Assembly (NCBI RefSeq): GCF_900890705.1
Contig: NZ_CAAHFH010000002.1
Location: 1,488,001-1,552,000, forward strand
Reading direction: 5' to 3'
Length of the DNA stretch: 64,000 nucleotides
Origin: Pontiella sulfatireligans
Lineage (GTDB): Bacteria > Verrucomicrobiota > Kiritimatiellia > Kiritimatiellales > Pontiellaceae
Shown here in pieces: positions 1-8,058 of this stretch (position 1 is the stretch's first letter; each line of letters opens with the position of its first letter). The notes below the pieces were generated by a model, which saw only the letters and a program-made list of their open reading frames with translations, had not been told where the DNA came from and did no database searches. The position numbers were made by a program, and so were the translations under genes.

Positions 1-21
1 TTTAAAATTGAACAGGCAGAT

Positions 22-98
22 GGAGTTAATAGTTAATGGTTATTCGTTATCAGGAAATGCTCTTCACTAATAACCAATAACAAATAACTATTAACTCC
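22..98. repeat. Iterated-word inverted repeat (GTTAAT/GTTATT type)
   Basis: Two 32-nt arms (22-53 and 67-98) are inverted copies with four mismatches by eye, separated by a 13-nt loop. Each arm is built from a 6-7 nt word (AGTTAAT, GGTTATT, CGTTATC) repeated four times. It sits just upstream of the RBS of the gene at 117. It resembles the other word-built palindromes at 4069-4219 and 58867-58940 in design but not in sequence. Confidence 0.85.
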
Positions 99-116
99 AC
101 AAATCGGAGATTTATT

Positions 117-353
117 ATGTCCCAAGGAATTACAGGCCCCATCAACTACCGCTGCCCCCAATGCCTTTTCCGAGCAATCGACTATGACCTGCTCTACGAC
201 AAGGAGCAGGAGCAATACTATTGCCGCCGCTGCAACTGGGAAGGTGACGAGTCAGAAATCCTCGGCTACTATGCCGTCTACAAATCGCAGTACAAACACC
301 GCCTCAAACGCTGGACCGTCGAAATGATCGAAGCAAAAGACGAGGAGGCATAG
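117..353 (+). CDS. Small zinc-ribbon-like protein
   Basis: This 78-residue protein has two Cys pairs, CPQC near residue 14 and CRRC near residue 37. The spacing is typical of a treble-clef or zinc-ribbon metal site, so I infer a structural zinc. The rest is charged and has no signal peptide or membrane segment, so it is probably cytoplasmic. The ATG is preceded by GGAG about 8 nt upstream. The next gene on the same strand starts 230 bp later. I do not recognise the family and assign no function. Confidence 0.6.
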   Translation: MSQGITGPINYRCPQCLFRAIDYDLLYDKEQEQYYCRRCNWEGDESEILGYYAVYKSQYKHRLKRWTVEMIEAKDEEA

Positions 354-585
354 CGGGGCTGCGCCACTGAATAACGCCTTGAAGCGTAGCGTAAAAATAA
401 TTTGCAAATGCAAATAATGCTCATAGGGAATGGTTCACACAGAACAAGGAATATAGATTGCCGAAGGCGCTGGCTCCCCTGTGGCCCAACCTTGCTTCGT
501 GACGAAAAACACAACAAACAACCCTTGCTTTGCGACACACGGTCAATATAAATACCCTTGCTTTGCAACAAGAAAGGAGTTGGCC
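354..585 (+). other. Leader region of the ATPase gene
   Basis: There is no convincing gene in this 232-bp gap. It contains a short palindrome (ATTTGCAAATGCAAAT, near 399-414) and, next to the ATPase start, three direct repeats. A GTG-initiated extension of the downstream frame runs through from 481, but it encodes mostly repeat-derived residues and lacks a good RBS. Confidence 0.5.
488..569 (+). repeat. Three direct repeats with a 33-bp period
   Basis: The core CCTTGCTT, within a longer similar stretch of about 16 nt (ACCCTTGCTTTGCGAC-like), occurs at 490, 523 and 556. The spacing is exactly 33 bp both times. It lies immediately upstream of the AAAGGAG ribosome binding site of the ATPase gene. 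It could be a leader duplication or a repeated regulatory site. Confidence 0.75.
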
Positions 586-1947
586 ATGCTGAACAGACAC
601 ATTCTCTCAACACTGAATGAGTGGAAAAAATCTCCCCTAAAGAAGCCGTTGGTTCTTCGGGGAGCCCGGCAGGTCGGTAAAACGGTTGCCGTGCGGATGT
701 TCGCAAACTCCTACAGCCATTTCACAGAACTGAACATGGAGCTCCCGGAAAACATTGAGTTTTTCAAACGCAAGCTGACTCCCGAAGAAATTATTCAGGC
801 CATCAAACTGCGCCACGGCATCCCGACGGATGCCGATTCATGGCTTCTGTTCCTCGATGAAATCCAAAGCTGCCCGGAAGCGGTGGCGATGCTTCGCTAT
901 TTCCACGAAAAGCTTCCGGCATTGCATGTTGTCGCCGCCGGATCGCTTCTGGAGATCGCATTGCAGCGCGAACATATTTCATTCCCTGTCGGCCGCGTTG
1001 AGTTTCGCTACATGTATCCGATGAATTTTGAAGAATTCATCGGGGCAACCTCTTCCCCTGAAATGCAGGAGACCTTCCGGCAGGTTCCCTCCCCGGCCTT
1101 TGCAACCGAAGAACTCTTTGCTCTCTATCACCGCTATGCGCTCGTCGGCGGCATGCCGGAAGCCGTTGCCGGCTACGCAGTCACCCGCGACATCGTTGCC
1201 GTGAACCGCATATACGAAAATCTGTTTACAGCCTATGTAGACGACATTCCTAAATATGCAAAAAACCAAACCATGACACGGATTCTGCGGCACTGCCTGC
1301 AAACTGCTCCATTTCAAGCCGGGAAACGAATACGCTTTACGGGATTCGGCGAATCCGGCTATGGCTCCAGAGAAACCGGCGAAGCACTTCGCACACTCGA
1401 ACAGGTCATGCTCATCTCGCTGCTGTATCCCACCACCGCTTTCCAATTGCCGTTCATCCCGGACTTAAAAAAATCACCGCGCCTGCAATGGATTGATACC
1501 GGACTGCTGCACTACATCACCGGCATCCAGCAAAACCTGATTGGAATCGATGACCTTTCAAACGATTTCCGAGGAGGTTTGCTCGAGCAGCTGACTGGAC
1601 AAGAACTGCTCGCTGCACACAACGACAAAAGAAACCCGCCCCAATTCTGGGTGCGGCAAAAAACCCAGTCGCAGGCGGAAATCGACTTTATGCTATCCCT
1701 CAACGGAGTCCCCCTGCCGGTCGAAGTCAAATCAGGAGCAACCGGAAAACTTCGCTCCCTTCACCTCTACATGGAAAATTGTCCGGATGCTCACCTCGCC
1801 ATTCGCTTATATCGCGGCCCCCACCTGATTCAGGAAGCCGGAATAAACTCAAAATACCAGCTAGCCAACATCCCCTACTACCACGCCTCTAAAATCCCTG
1901 AATATGCCCAACACCTGAATGTCCCTCAGGCAAGGAATGCTGAATGA
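586..1947 (+). CDS. AAA+ ATPase with C-terminal DUF4143
   Basis: This 453-residue protein has a Walker A motif (GARQVGKT, about residues 26-33) and a Walker B motif (LLFLDEIQ, about residue 90). The C-terminal DUF4143 region carries the pattern AEIDF...VEVKSG seen in PD-(D/E)XK-like folds. It belongs to the common P-loop/DUF4143 family, whose physiological role is largely unknown; some members have been discussed as toxin-antitoxin or defence related. I chose ATG 586 because AAAGGAG lies 6 nt upstream; a frame extension to GTG 481 crosses the 33-bp repeats. The stop overlaps the next start in ATGA. It looks unrelated to the polysaccharide genes that follow. Confidence 0.85.
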   Translation: MLNRHILSTLNEWKKSPLKKPLVLRGARQVGKTVAVRMFANSYSHFTELNMELPENIEFFKRKLTPEEIIQAIKLRHGIPTDADSWLLFLDEIQSCPEAVAMLRYFHEKLPALHVVAAGSLLEIALQREHISFPVGRVEFRYMYPMNFEEFIGATSSPEMQETFRQVPSPAFATEELFALYHRYALVGGMPEAVAGYAVTRDIVAVNRIYENLFTAYVDDIPKYAKNQTMTRILRHCLQTAPFQAGKRIRFTGFGESGYGSRETGEALRTLEQVMLISLLYPTTAFQLPFIPDLKKSPRLQWIDTGLLHYITGIQQNLIGIDDLSNDFRGGLLEQLTGQELLAAHNDKRNPPQFWVRQKTQSQAEIDFMLSLNGVPLPVEVKSGATGKLRSLHLYMENCPDAHLAIRLYRGPHLIQEAGINSKYQLANIPYYHASKIPEYAQHLNVPQARNAE

Positions 1948-3068
1948 GAATAACCGCACTGATCTTAACGCTCTGCCTTGGAGCCGCGCCTTCCTTCGCG
2001 GAGTTCATGATTGGTGCGGATCTGTCCGGGCTGGCGCTGTTGGAGGAGCGCGGCGCGCGCTATTTCGACGACGGCAAAGAGCAGGACGCGCTGGCTATAT
2101 TCAAGGCGCATGGCTACAACACCATCCGTCTCCGTTTGTTCCTCGAAGCCGACGGGAAATGGGGAGCGGTCAACGACATAAAGTACACGGTCAAGCTGGC
2201 GCAGCGTGTAAAACAACACGGCTTCAAACTCCTGCTCGACCTGCACTATTCCGACACCTGGGCCGATCCCGGCCATCAGTCCAAACCCAAAGCCTGGGAA
2301 GAGCTGCCCTTTGCCTTGCTCAAAAAGGAAGTCTTTACCTATACGCGCAGTGTCATCTATACCTTCAAAAAATACGATTGCATGCCCGACTATGTTCAGA
2401 TTGGAAACGAAATCACACCCGGCATGCTATGGCCGGACGGCCAGCTGGAATGGAAGGAGCGGGAGGATTCCAAACAGTGGGAACAATTCACCGACTTGCT
2501 GAAAGCCGGCATTCGCGGAGTCCGTGAAATCGATCCCAAAGGAGACACCAAAATCGTCATCCATATCGACCGCGGCGTCAACCCCGCCGTCACGGACTGG
2601 TTTTTCACGCACCTGAACGAACACCGCGTTCCCTACGACATCATCGGGCTGAGCTACTATCCCTGGATGCACGGAAAGTTCCAGGGATTGGAAACCAATT
2701 TGGAACAGCTCGGCCGGAAATTTAAAAAAGACGTCATCATTGCGGAGACCGCCTATCCGTATCGCACGATCAGAAAAAAGAAACACGAGCTGGACTTCCC
2801 CGAAACCCCCGAAGGGCAACGCGACTTTTTAAAGGCCCTAACCGAAAAAACTAAAGCCACACCCAACGGCCATGGCATCGGCATCTTCTACTGGTATCCC
2901 GAAGCATTGCCCGTCAAAGACCACAACACCTGGCTCGGCGGAGCCACGGCGCTTTTCGACAGCGAAGGCCATTCGCTTCCGGCCATTGGAACCCTTGCCG
3001 AAACCGCCCGGTCATTCCACAGCTCGACGGATAGTTTAGACATGAAAAAAGAACAAAGGATGGACTGA
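1944..3068 (+). CDS. Arabinogalactan endo-beta-1,4-galactanase, GH53
   Basis: This 374-residue secreted protein starts with a signal peptide (cleavage after about residue 19, ...PSFA). It is a GH53 TIM-barrel: GADLSGL at the first strand, RLRLF near residue 62, acid/base Glu in IGNEITPG (about E156) and nucleophile Glu in IIAETAYP (about E268). GH53 enzymes cleave beta-1,4-galactan; the product site is inferred to be periplasmic or extracellular. The length is normal. The start overlaps the ATPase stop by 4 nt, and the broken esterase gene begins directly after its stop, so the three are probably co-transcribed. Confidence 0.9.
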   Translation: MRITALILTLCLGAAPSFAEFMIGADLSGLALLEERGARYFDDGKEQDALAIFKAHGYNTIRLRLFLEADGKWGAVNDIKYTVKLAQRVKQHGFKLLLDLHYSDTWADPGHQSKPKAWEELPFALLKKEVFTYTRSVIYTFKKYDCMPDYVQIGNEITPGMLWPDGQLEWKEREDSKQWEQFTDLLKAGIRGVREIDPKGDTKIVIHIDRGVNPAVTDWFFTHLNEHRVPYDIIGLSYYPWMHGKFQGLETNLEQLGRKFKKDVIIAETAYPYRTIRKKKHELDFPETPEGQRDFLKALTEKTKATPNGHGIGIFYWYPEALPVKDHNTWLGGATALFDSEGHSLPAIGTLAETARSFHSSTDSLDMKKEQRMD

Positions 3069-3815
3069 ATGAATCGTTTGAAGATTTCGTTGCTGGCCGT
3101 TTTGATTATTCCCGTTCTCTCGGACGCTGCTGCAACCGGCGAGGTAAAAGCGCCGCCGCCGGTTCCAGGATATACCCGCAACCTGCTCTCCCCCAGTATC
3201 GATGGGTTAAAGGAAAAGGTGCTCTATTACGCATCTAAAAACCCCGGCAAGAAACCGCTGCTGATTTTTCTGCACGGCGCGGGCGGCCACAAGGCGGATA
3301 TCCGTACCGTTCAGAGTCTTTTTGCAAAGGGCTTCAGCCGCAATAACCTGGTATGCAATGTTGTCCGGCCTCAGTCCGAAAAAGGCTGGCCGGCCGGGAG
3401 CATCGACCAGCTGCTGGACTATATGATCGCCAACCATGACATCGATGAACGCCGTATTTATGTGGCTGGATACAGCATGGGCGGCGCGGGAACCTGAACC
3501 TATGCGTTTGAAGGCGCCCACGATATCGCGGCCTTTGTCCCGATGGCTTCCGGCGCATCAAAAACGGGAAAAATCCACGAAAAATGGGACATCGAAAAGA
3601 TCAAGGACAAGCCGATCTGGATGTTCCATGGGGATCGGGACACCGTGGTTCCCTATGCAAACGCCAAGGAAAGCGCGGATCTTATCGCGCAGATCAATCC
3701 GCAGTTTAAATTCACGTCGTTTGAGGGCGCGACCCACAAAAGCATGAAGCTGCCCTTCGAAACCGAGGAACTCTACACATGGATCCTGTCGCAATCCCTC
3801 CCCGAAAACAAGTGA
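3069..3815 (+). pseudogene. Secreted alpha/beta-hydrolase esterase interrupted by in-frame TGA
   Basis: One reading frame runs from ATG 3069 to the stop at 3813-3815 and is interrupted only by TGA at 3495-3497. Upstream are a signal peptide, the oxyanion segment LIFLHGAGG and the nucleophile elbow GYSMGG. Downstream, in the same frame, are MFHGDRDTVVPY (catalytic Asp region) and ATHKSM (catalytic His). This is the polyhydroxybutyrate-depolymerase/feruloyl-esterase-like fold (about 248 codons). The stop falls just after GYSMGGAGT, where relatives normally have Trp (GxGTW), so TGG to TGA is the simplest explanation. TGA is used as a normal stop in the neighbours, so code reassignment is unlikely. 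It is either a recent pseudogene or a sequence error. Confidence 0.85.
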
Positions 3816-4466
3816 TGCCATAATGTGCGCCGGCAGCACGGCCCTCTTCGACAAGAAACAGGCACGCCCTCCCCGCCCTCAATGCGATGGCAAATCCGTA
3901 GCTCGCATTTCTCCCGTAACCACGTTGGGCAACCGCCCCGCGACGGCTGTTTTAGACAGGACGATTGTAGACAGGACAATTATTGCGGTGAAGCCGCTTT
4001 GGAATGCGGGCGACCACGTCGCCGCTTTCAATCGAACAGTGCAACTGTAATCCTAAAAGGGAAAATGGAACCACTAATTTTCACTAATAGCCACTAATCT
4101 TGAAGGGATTATATAAAATCCCCAGTTCACTTATCAGAGGACTCCTGTTTCCTCGCCGCACATCGTCATATAGTAATGATTTACAGGAGATTAGTGCAGA
4201 TCAGTGCAGATTAGTGGTTAGCTCATTTCCGAATTCAGGGTAATCACTAATGTGGTTGCGCTACAGAGATTTTAACAGCCGTGGGCCCAGCTTTGTTTTA
4301 AAACGTCCAGGCATTGGAACAGATTTCCCATTCGCCAAAGCCCTATTGCCAGATGGCCTCGTTGCTACCGCCGCTGAGCGCCGGCCTCTTTTGCCCACTG
4401 GACTCCAAGAGTTGTAAAATTTGCACACCCATATTCCTGACATTGGAAACAGGCTATGTCGAATGT
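3816..4466. other. Repeat-rich intergenic region, no gene
   Basis: These 650 bp contain no supported gene. At 3906-3930 lies an inverted copy of a segment found at about 7530-7553 and 7858-7880 (CCAACGTGG-TCACGGGAGAAA). At 3955-3985 the word TAGACAGGAC occurs twice with a 16-bp period. The inverted repeat 4069-4219 follows. Sequence from 4220 to 4466 has no recognisable feature except near-matches to the TTCCA-N5-TGGAA palindrome. The short frames here look like chance. Confidence 0.6.
4069..4219. repeat. Iterated-word inverted repeat (CACTAAT type)
   Basis: The arms 4069-4100 and 4188-4219 are 32 nt each, inverted, with about six mismatches by eye. They enclose an 87-bp unique spacer. Each arm is three copies of a 10-11 nt word of the form xxCACTAAT. 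The design (word-built arms, about 32 nt) matches the repeat at 22-98. Confidence 0.85.
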
Positions 4467-6944
4467 TCAACCCCCCCCGCTCCGTGATAATTGTTCGAAA
4501 AGCCCATTTTCATCTGGATGCTGCAAAAACAACGATACGGGAACTGATGTTAAGTATTTTGAATGACCAGCATACATCATTAGCAGCCTATAAACGGAAT
4601 TAGCTTCATGTCCTTGTAAACATACTGAACAGGAAAGCCGCACTTTCATTGTGTTTAGGCGCTGCTCAATATTGCCGATATATTTTGAATTATGCCGATT
4701 TACAGCCTTACTCAGGCTTATGCGTGCCTTCTCCATCTCGTCAACAAAACCATCGGCATCGCTTTTGCTTGTGCAGGTGCCGGACTGCAAACGGTTCATA
4801 AGTGCCTTAATGGAAGATTTGATGCCCTGCATTTCGGAAGTTTGCTTGGAACGCAAGTATTCATTGGGGTCATATAGATAAGCTGTATCGATCTCTAGAT
4901 CCTGAAGATATTCAGAAACAATTGACAAGGGATCGTTTGGAGTGAGAGCTGGAATGTAATTATTAATCTCTTTCCAACGGTGCGGTTCGTCAGTAAAAAG
5001 TATCGATCCCGTTGATTGAGCAATAAACATACTCATTTCGAAATTAGGTGCCATATGAGATATAAGCAACTGGCTCTCAGAACAATCTTCTCCAGTACTT
5101 ATGAACGGATCTCGCTTCCGCATATATTTAGCGTACTCAACTAAATTTGAGAGCTCTTCTTTAGATAATTCCGAAGATGCAGATCTAAAATATTCACCTA
5201 ACATGTCATCAGGAAGAGAGTAAATGGAGCGTTTATATTGCTCGAGCATCTTCGCCTCCGCTGATTTCATATCAATAGGTATATCATTTTTTCGTTTTTC
5301 TGCCTCCTCCCAAACTTCCTCGCGCAACTTAGGATAATGGAGTAGTGGATCCGGAAATAAAACAATCACACCCAATTCAACAAACGGCATGATGCTCATA
5401 AGAAACATTACGTTCTTTAGAGTTTCCTGTCTGTACAACTCAGGCTTTTTCAATGGGTTGAAGTCATCGTGCAGTACATTTGGATTAGGAAACGGACTCT
5501 GAACCAATATTTCATCAGCAAACAATAAGAACGTATTGATATTTCGTGAAATATATTGCGGGTCAAGATCACCAGAGAATAAAGCTCTTACAATCCGAGA
5601 ATCCGGTCTAGGCATTAAAGCCATGATCTCCGATTCTTTCGGCCATAGAGCAGCAACAACCTCATGGATTTTTATAATTTGATCGTTGGTCAAACCATCC
5701 CTTATGTCCTTCCAATCAGAACAGGAGCCTAACTTCAAAATATCGGATATCGCATTAAATAGAATAATATTTCGCTCACGTATACTTAAGACAGAGCTAT
5801 CCGGACACTCTTCGGGAGATCTTCCTCGGCAACACTTCTTAAATTTTTTCCCGCTCCCACAGGGACAGTAATCATTAGCTCCGCTTTTCTTTTTTGGCTT
5901 TTCTTTTTGGAGATGCCCAACATCTTGCGTCCTTCCATATGCATCATGAAATGAAGAGCTGCCATCTTCATATCCAATGTATATCTCACCGCCGTAATGA
6001 TGTATTTCATTTTCTGGAGGCCGTAACACTTTACCACATTCTTTCCAACTAATCTCGCCAAGACTTTTTTCGGGATACAACCAGTCTTTATTTCCTGCAG
6101 CGACAAACCGCTTCGCACGACACTTTATGATGCAGTTAATACGTACTACTTCCTCATCGGACAGCTCGCGGGTACATATCGTGTTATCTATTCTTATCAA
6201 AGTGTCTCGGCCTGGATTGGCATTTGGACGATTCGCCTTGGGATCTTTAAGATTTGGATTCCGAGCATAGTCCAAATTAGTCAATATTAAGCACCTGTCA
6301 CGGTCCAGTGGAAAAATCGTTTGAGTTGATTTCATCTCAATTCTTGGATCGTTCGGAAAGGCACACTCTGCAGAAACAGGGTTGCATGCATAATTGTACG
6401 TTGTTACAGGATGGTCTGATATCAGAAATTTTATGCTTGCCGATTTAGCCGAAACAATTTCCTTCACAGACTCTGCCCACAATGTGCAATTCAACATCCT
6501 GACTCGCTGCATCTCTAGAAGGAGCTCATTGTGATTTAATTTTGGATATTTTGACTTAATCCATTCGAGTCCCTTTGGGGTTCTCAATTTTTGAATATCC
6601 ATATATTCAAAAAATCTCTTATGATATTCATGAAGTAACGAGATGTCCTGATCAGCCATTGCTGCTACAGCTATAGCCCCATTGTTATCAACCTCACCAA
6701 ACAAATACCTCTCTATTTCATCATTTAGAAAACCGAAAAAGGCCGTTGTATATAAATCGGTTTGATAGAAACATTGCTTCGGGTGAAAAGGCCATTTTAT
6801 GGCCTCAAAATGAATCACCCGCCCATCTGGGAGTTTCTTCTGACCAGGATTTAAGTTTAGATAATAAAATGCAGAAGTATCAGATGACAGGAACCTTTTT
6901 TGATACCAAATTGGAACATAATGATTGTCTCTAGAAAGTTGCAT
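4467..6944 (-). CDS. DUF4238 protein with SEC-C zinc motif
   Basis: This protein of about 825 residues begins with the DUF4238 signature NHYVPIWYQKRF and has FLISDHPV near residue 174, another DUF4238 hallmark. A SEC-C zinc motif (CPCGSGKKFKKCC, about residues 361-373) follows. The C-terminal 450 residues are unfamiliar and helix-rich. There is no signal peptide, so it is probably cytoplasmic. ATG 6944 is preferred over GTG 6947; no strong RBS is visible. Base composition and codon use are clearly more AT-rich than in neighbours, and repeat blocks flank both sides, suggesting an acquired gene. DUF4238 is uncharacterised; a defence role is possible but unproven. An eight-C run lies just past the stop. 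Confidence 0.75.
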   Translation of the reverse strand: MQLSRDNHYVPIWYQKRFLSSDTSAFYYLNLNPGQKKLPDGRVIHFEAIKWPFHPKQCFYQTDLYTTAFFGFLNDEIERYLFGEVDNNGAIAVAAMADQDISLLHEYHKRFFEYMDIQKLRTPKGLEWIKSKYPKLNHNELLLEMQRVRMLNCTLWAESVKEIVSAKSASIKFLISDHPVTTYNYACNPVSAECAFPNDPRIEMKSTQTIFPLDRDRCLILTNLDYARNPNLKDPKANRPNANPGRDTLIRIDNTICTRELSDEEVVRINCIIKCRAKRFVAAGNKDWLYPEKSLGEISWKECGKVLRPPENEIHHYGGEIYIGYEDGSSSFHDAYGRTQDVGHLQKEKPKKKSGANDYCPCGSGKKFKKCCRGRSPEECPDSSVLSIRERNIILFNAISDILKLGSCSDWKDIRDGLTNDQIIKIHEVVAALWPKESEIMALMPRPDSRIVRALFSGDLDPQYISRNINTFLLFADEILVQSPFPNPNVLHDDFNPLKKPELYRQETLKNVMFLMSIMPFVELGVIVLFPDPLLHYPKLREEVWEEAEKRKNDIPIDMKSAEAKMLEQYKRSIYSLPDDMLGEYFRSASSELSKEELSNLVEYAKYMRKRDPFISTGEDCSESQLLISHMAPNFEMSMFIAQSTGSILFTDEPHRWKEINNYIPALTPNDPLSIVSEYLQDLEIDTAYLYDPNEYLRSKQTSEMQGIKSSIKALMNRLQSGTCTSKSDADGFVDEMEKARISLSKAVNRHNSKYIGNIEQRLNTMKVRLSCSVCLQGHEANSVYRLLMMYAGHSKYLTSVPVSLFLQHPDENGLFEQLSRSGGG

Positions 6945-7018
6945 CACTCAGCCTGTAAAATAATTTAGGCAGCCGCTCCGACTACCCACGCCCACACTAC
7001 CTCAAACTCTTCAAGTCC

Positions 7019-7167
7019 AAAGGATCTGTCCTTTGACCTTGGCGTGCCTGCATTTCTCGAAAGGGTCATCGAAAGGTGCCAGTCCCGTAATCTAGTAAAA
7101 ACAGAAATTCCACTAGAAATTATCCAGCGAAAGGGTCTGTCCTTTGATCTTGGTGTTCTTGCATTTC
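7019..7167. repeat. Pair of 38-bp direct repeats, 111 bp apart
   Basis: Segments 7019-7056 and 7130-7167 match with about six mismatches. Each begins with a small palindrome, AAAGGRTCTGTCCTTTG, and ends in GCATTTC. They lie upstream of the DUF4238 gene start. Confidence 0.8.
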
Positions 7168-7414
7168 CCCGAATCACCAGTCCCCCCCCCAAAACGCACT
7201 GTAAAATACGTATTAGTTATACCCGTTTATTGCTCTTCCATCTAGGAAACGATTTGAAAAAGAGGTTGTGATGAGAGGCATGAGGCAATGGGCATTAGAC
7301 ATAACGGCCGAGGGCAGCGAGAAGTATTCGGCACGAAGGAGCATTCAACACGAAGAAGCAGACAGCTGAAAAGCGGTGACGGTGTCACCGCTCTCCAGGG
7401 CGGCTGCGCCGCGA

Positions 7415-7924
7415 ATCCTGTTCATCCTGTAGATCCTGTCCAAACATAACAGTCCGCAGAGCGGCGGGCTCGGAGAGCCAGCCCTCCCACTGGAACTCGC
7501 ATTTGCCACAAGTGAGTCACGTTGCACGTGCCAACGTGGTCACGGGAGAAATGCAAGCTACTGCCATGCGACGGCACAAACATCCTGTTCATCCTGTAGA
7601 TCCTGTCCAAACATAACAGTCCGCAGAGCGGCGCGCGGGGAAAGCCAGCCCTACCAAATGAACTCGCATTTGGAGATGCAAGCTACTGCCGCTCGACGGT
7701 AAAGCGGTGTCGCCTTGCAGTTGCCACCGCACTCCAAGGCGGCTACGCCGCACAATCATGTTCATCCCGTTGATCCTGTCCAAACACACAATCTGCAGAG
7801 CGACGGGCTCAGAGAGCCAGCCCCGCATTTGCCACGAGTGAGTCACGTTGCACGTGCCAACGTGGTCACGGGAGAAACGCAAGCTACTGCCATGCGACGG
7901 CACAAACATCCTGTAGATCCTGTC
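7415..7924. repeat. Tandem-like block of about 153-173 bp units with ATCCTGT words
   Basis: Units begin at 7415, 7582, 7755 and 7908 (the last is partial). Each opens with two or three 9-nt words of the form ATCCTGTNN, followed by CCAAACA, CAGAGCG and AGAGCCAGCC segments. Units 1 and 3 end with GTGAGTCACGTTGCACGTG, then CCAACGTGGTCACGGGAGAAA and GCAAGCTACTGCC. Unit 2 lacks part of the middle. The units are too diverged and too long to be a CRISPR array. Confidence 0.85.
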
Positions 7925-8058
7925 AGAAAAAGCCCCGCGACAGAACAGCGCGCCCGGCGGTCGCGCCCTACCATTCCCCCTTCGTGCATCTTGTGCCTTT
8001 TCGTGGCTATTAAAAACCATTGCACCGTTCGGCAGAAAGCGACTTCGCTGCAATAGTC

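Larger units (their letters stand above)
6948..8058. other. Repeat-rich intergenic region, no gene
   Basis: This 1.1-kb interval is filled with repeats: a 38-bp pair (7019/7130) and a block of ATCCTGT-word units (7415-7924). It ends with a further word repeat near 7980-8003 (TTCGTG, CTTGTG, TTTCGTG). The frames that cross it translate repeat units and are not credible genes. No transposase or RNA gene is recognised. Confidence 0.7.

Noticed and set aside
3069..3815. TGA recoding (Trp or selenocysteine) in the esterase
   Set aside because: TGA ends neighbouring genes normally, no SECIS-like hairpin is evident, and a TGG to TGA change explains it more simply.
3823..4097. Two overlapping short plus-strand frames after the broken esterase
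   Set aside because: They run through dispersed-repeat DNA, lack an RBS and have no recognisable protein features.
7415..7924. Possible CRISPR array
   Set aside because: Units are 153-173 bp, imperfect and without regular short spacers, and no cas gene is nearby.
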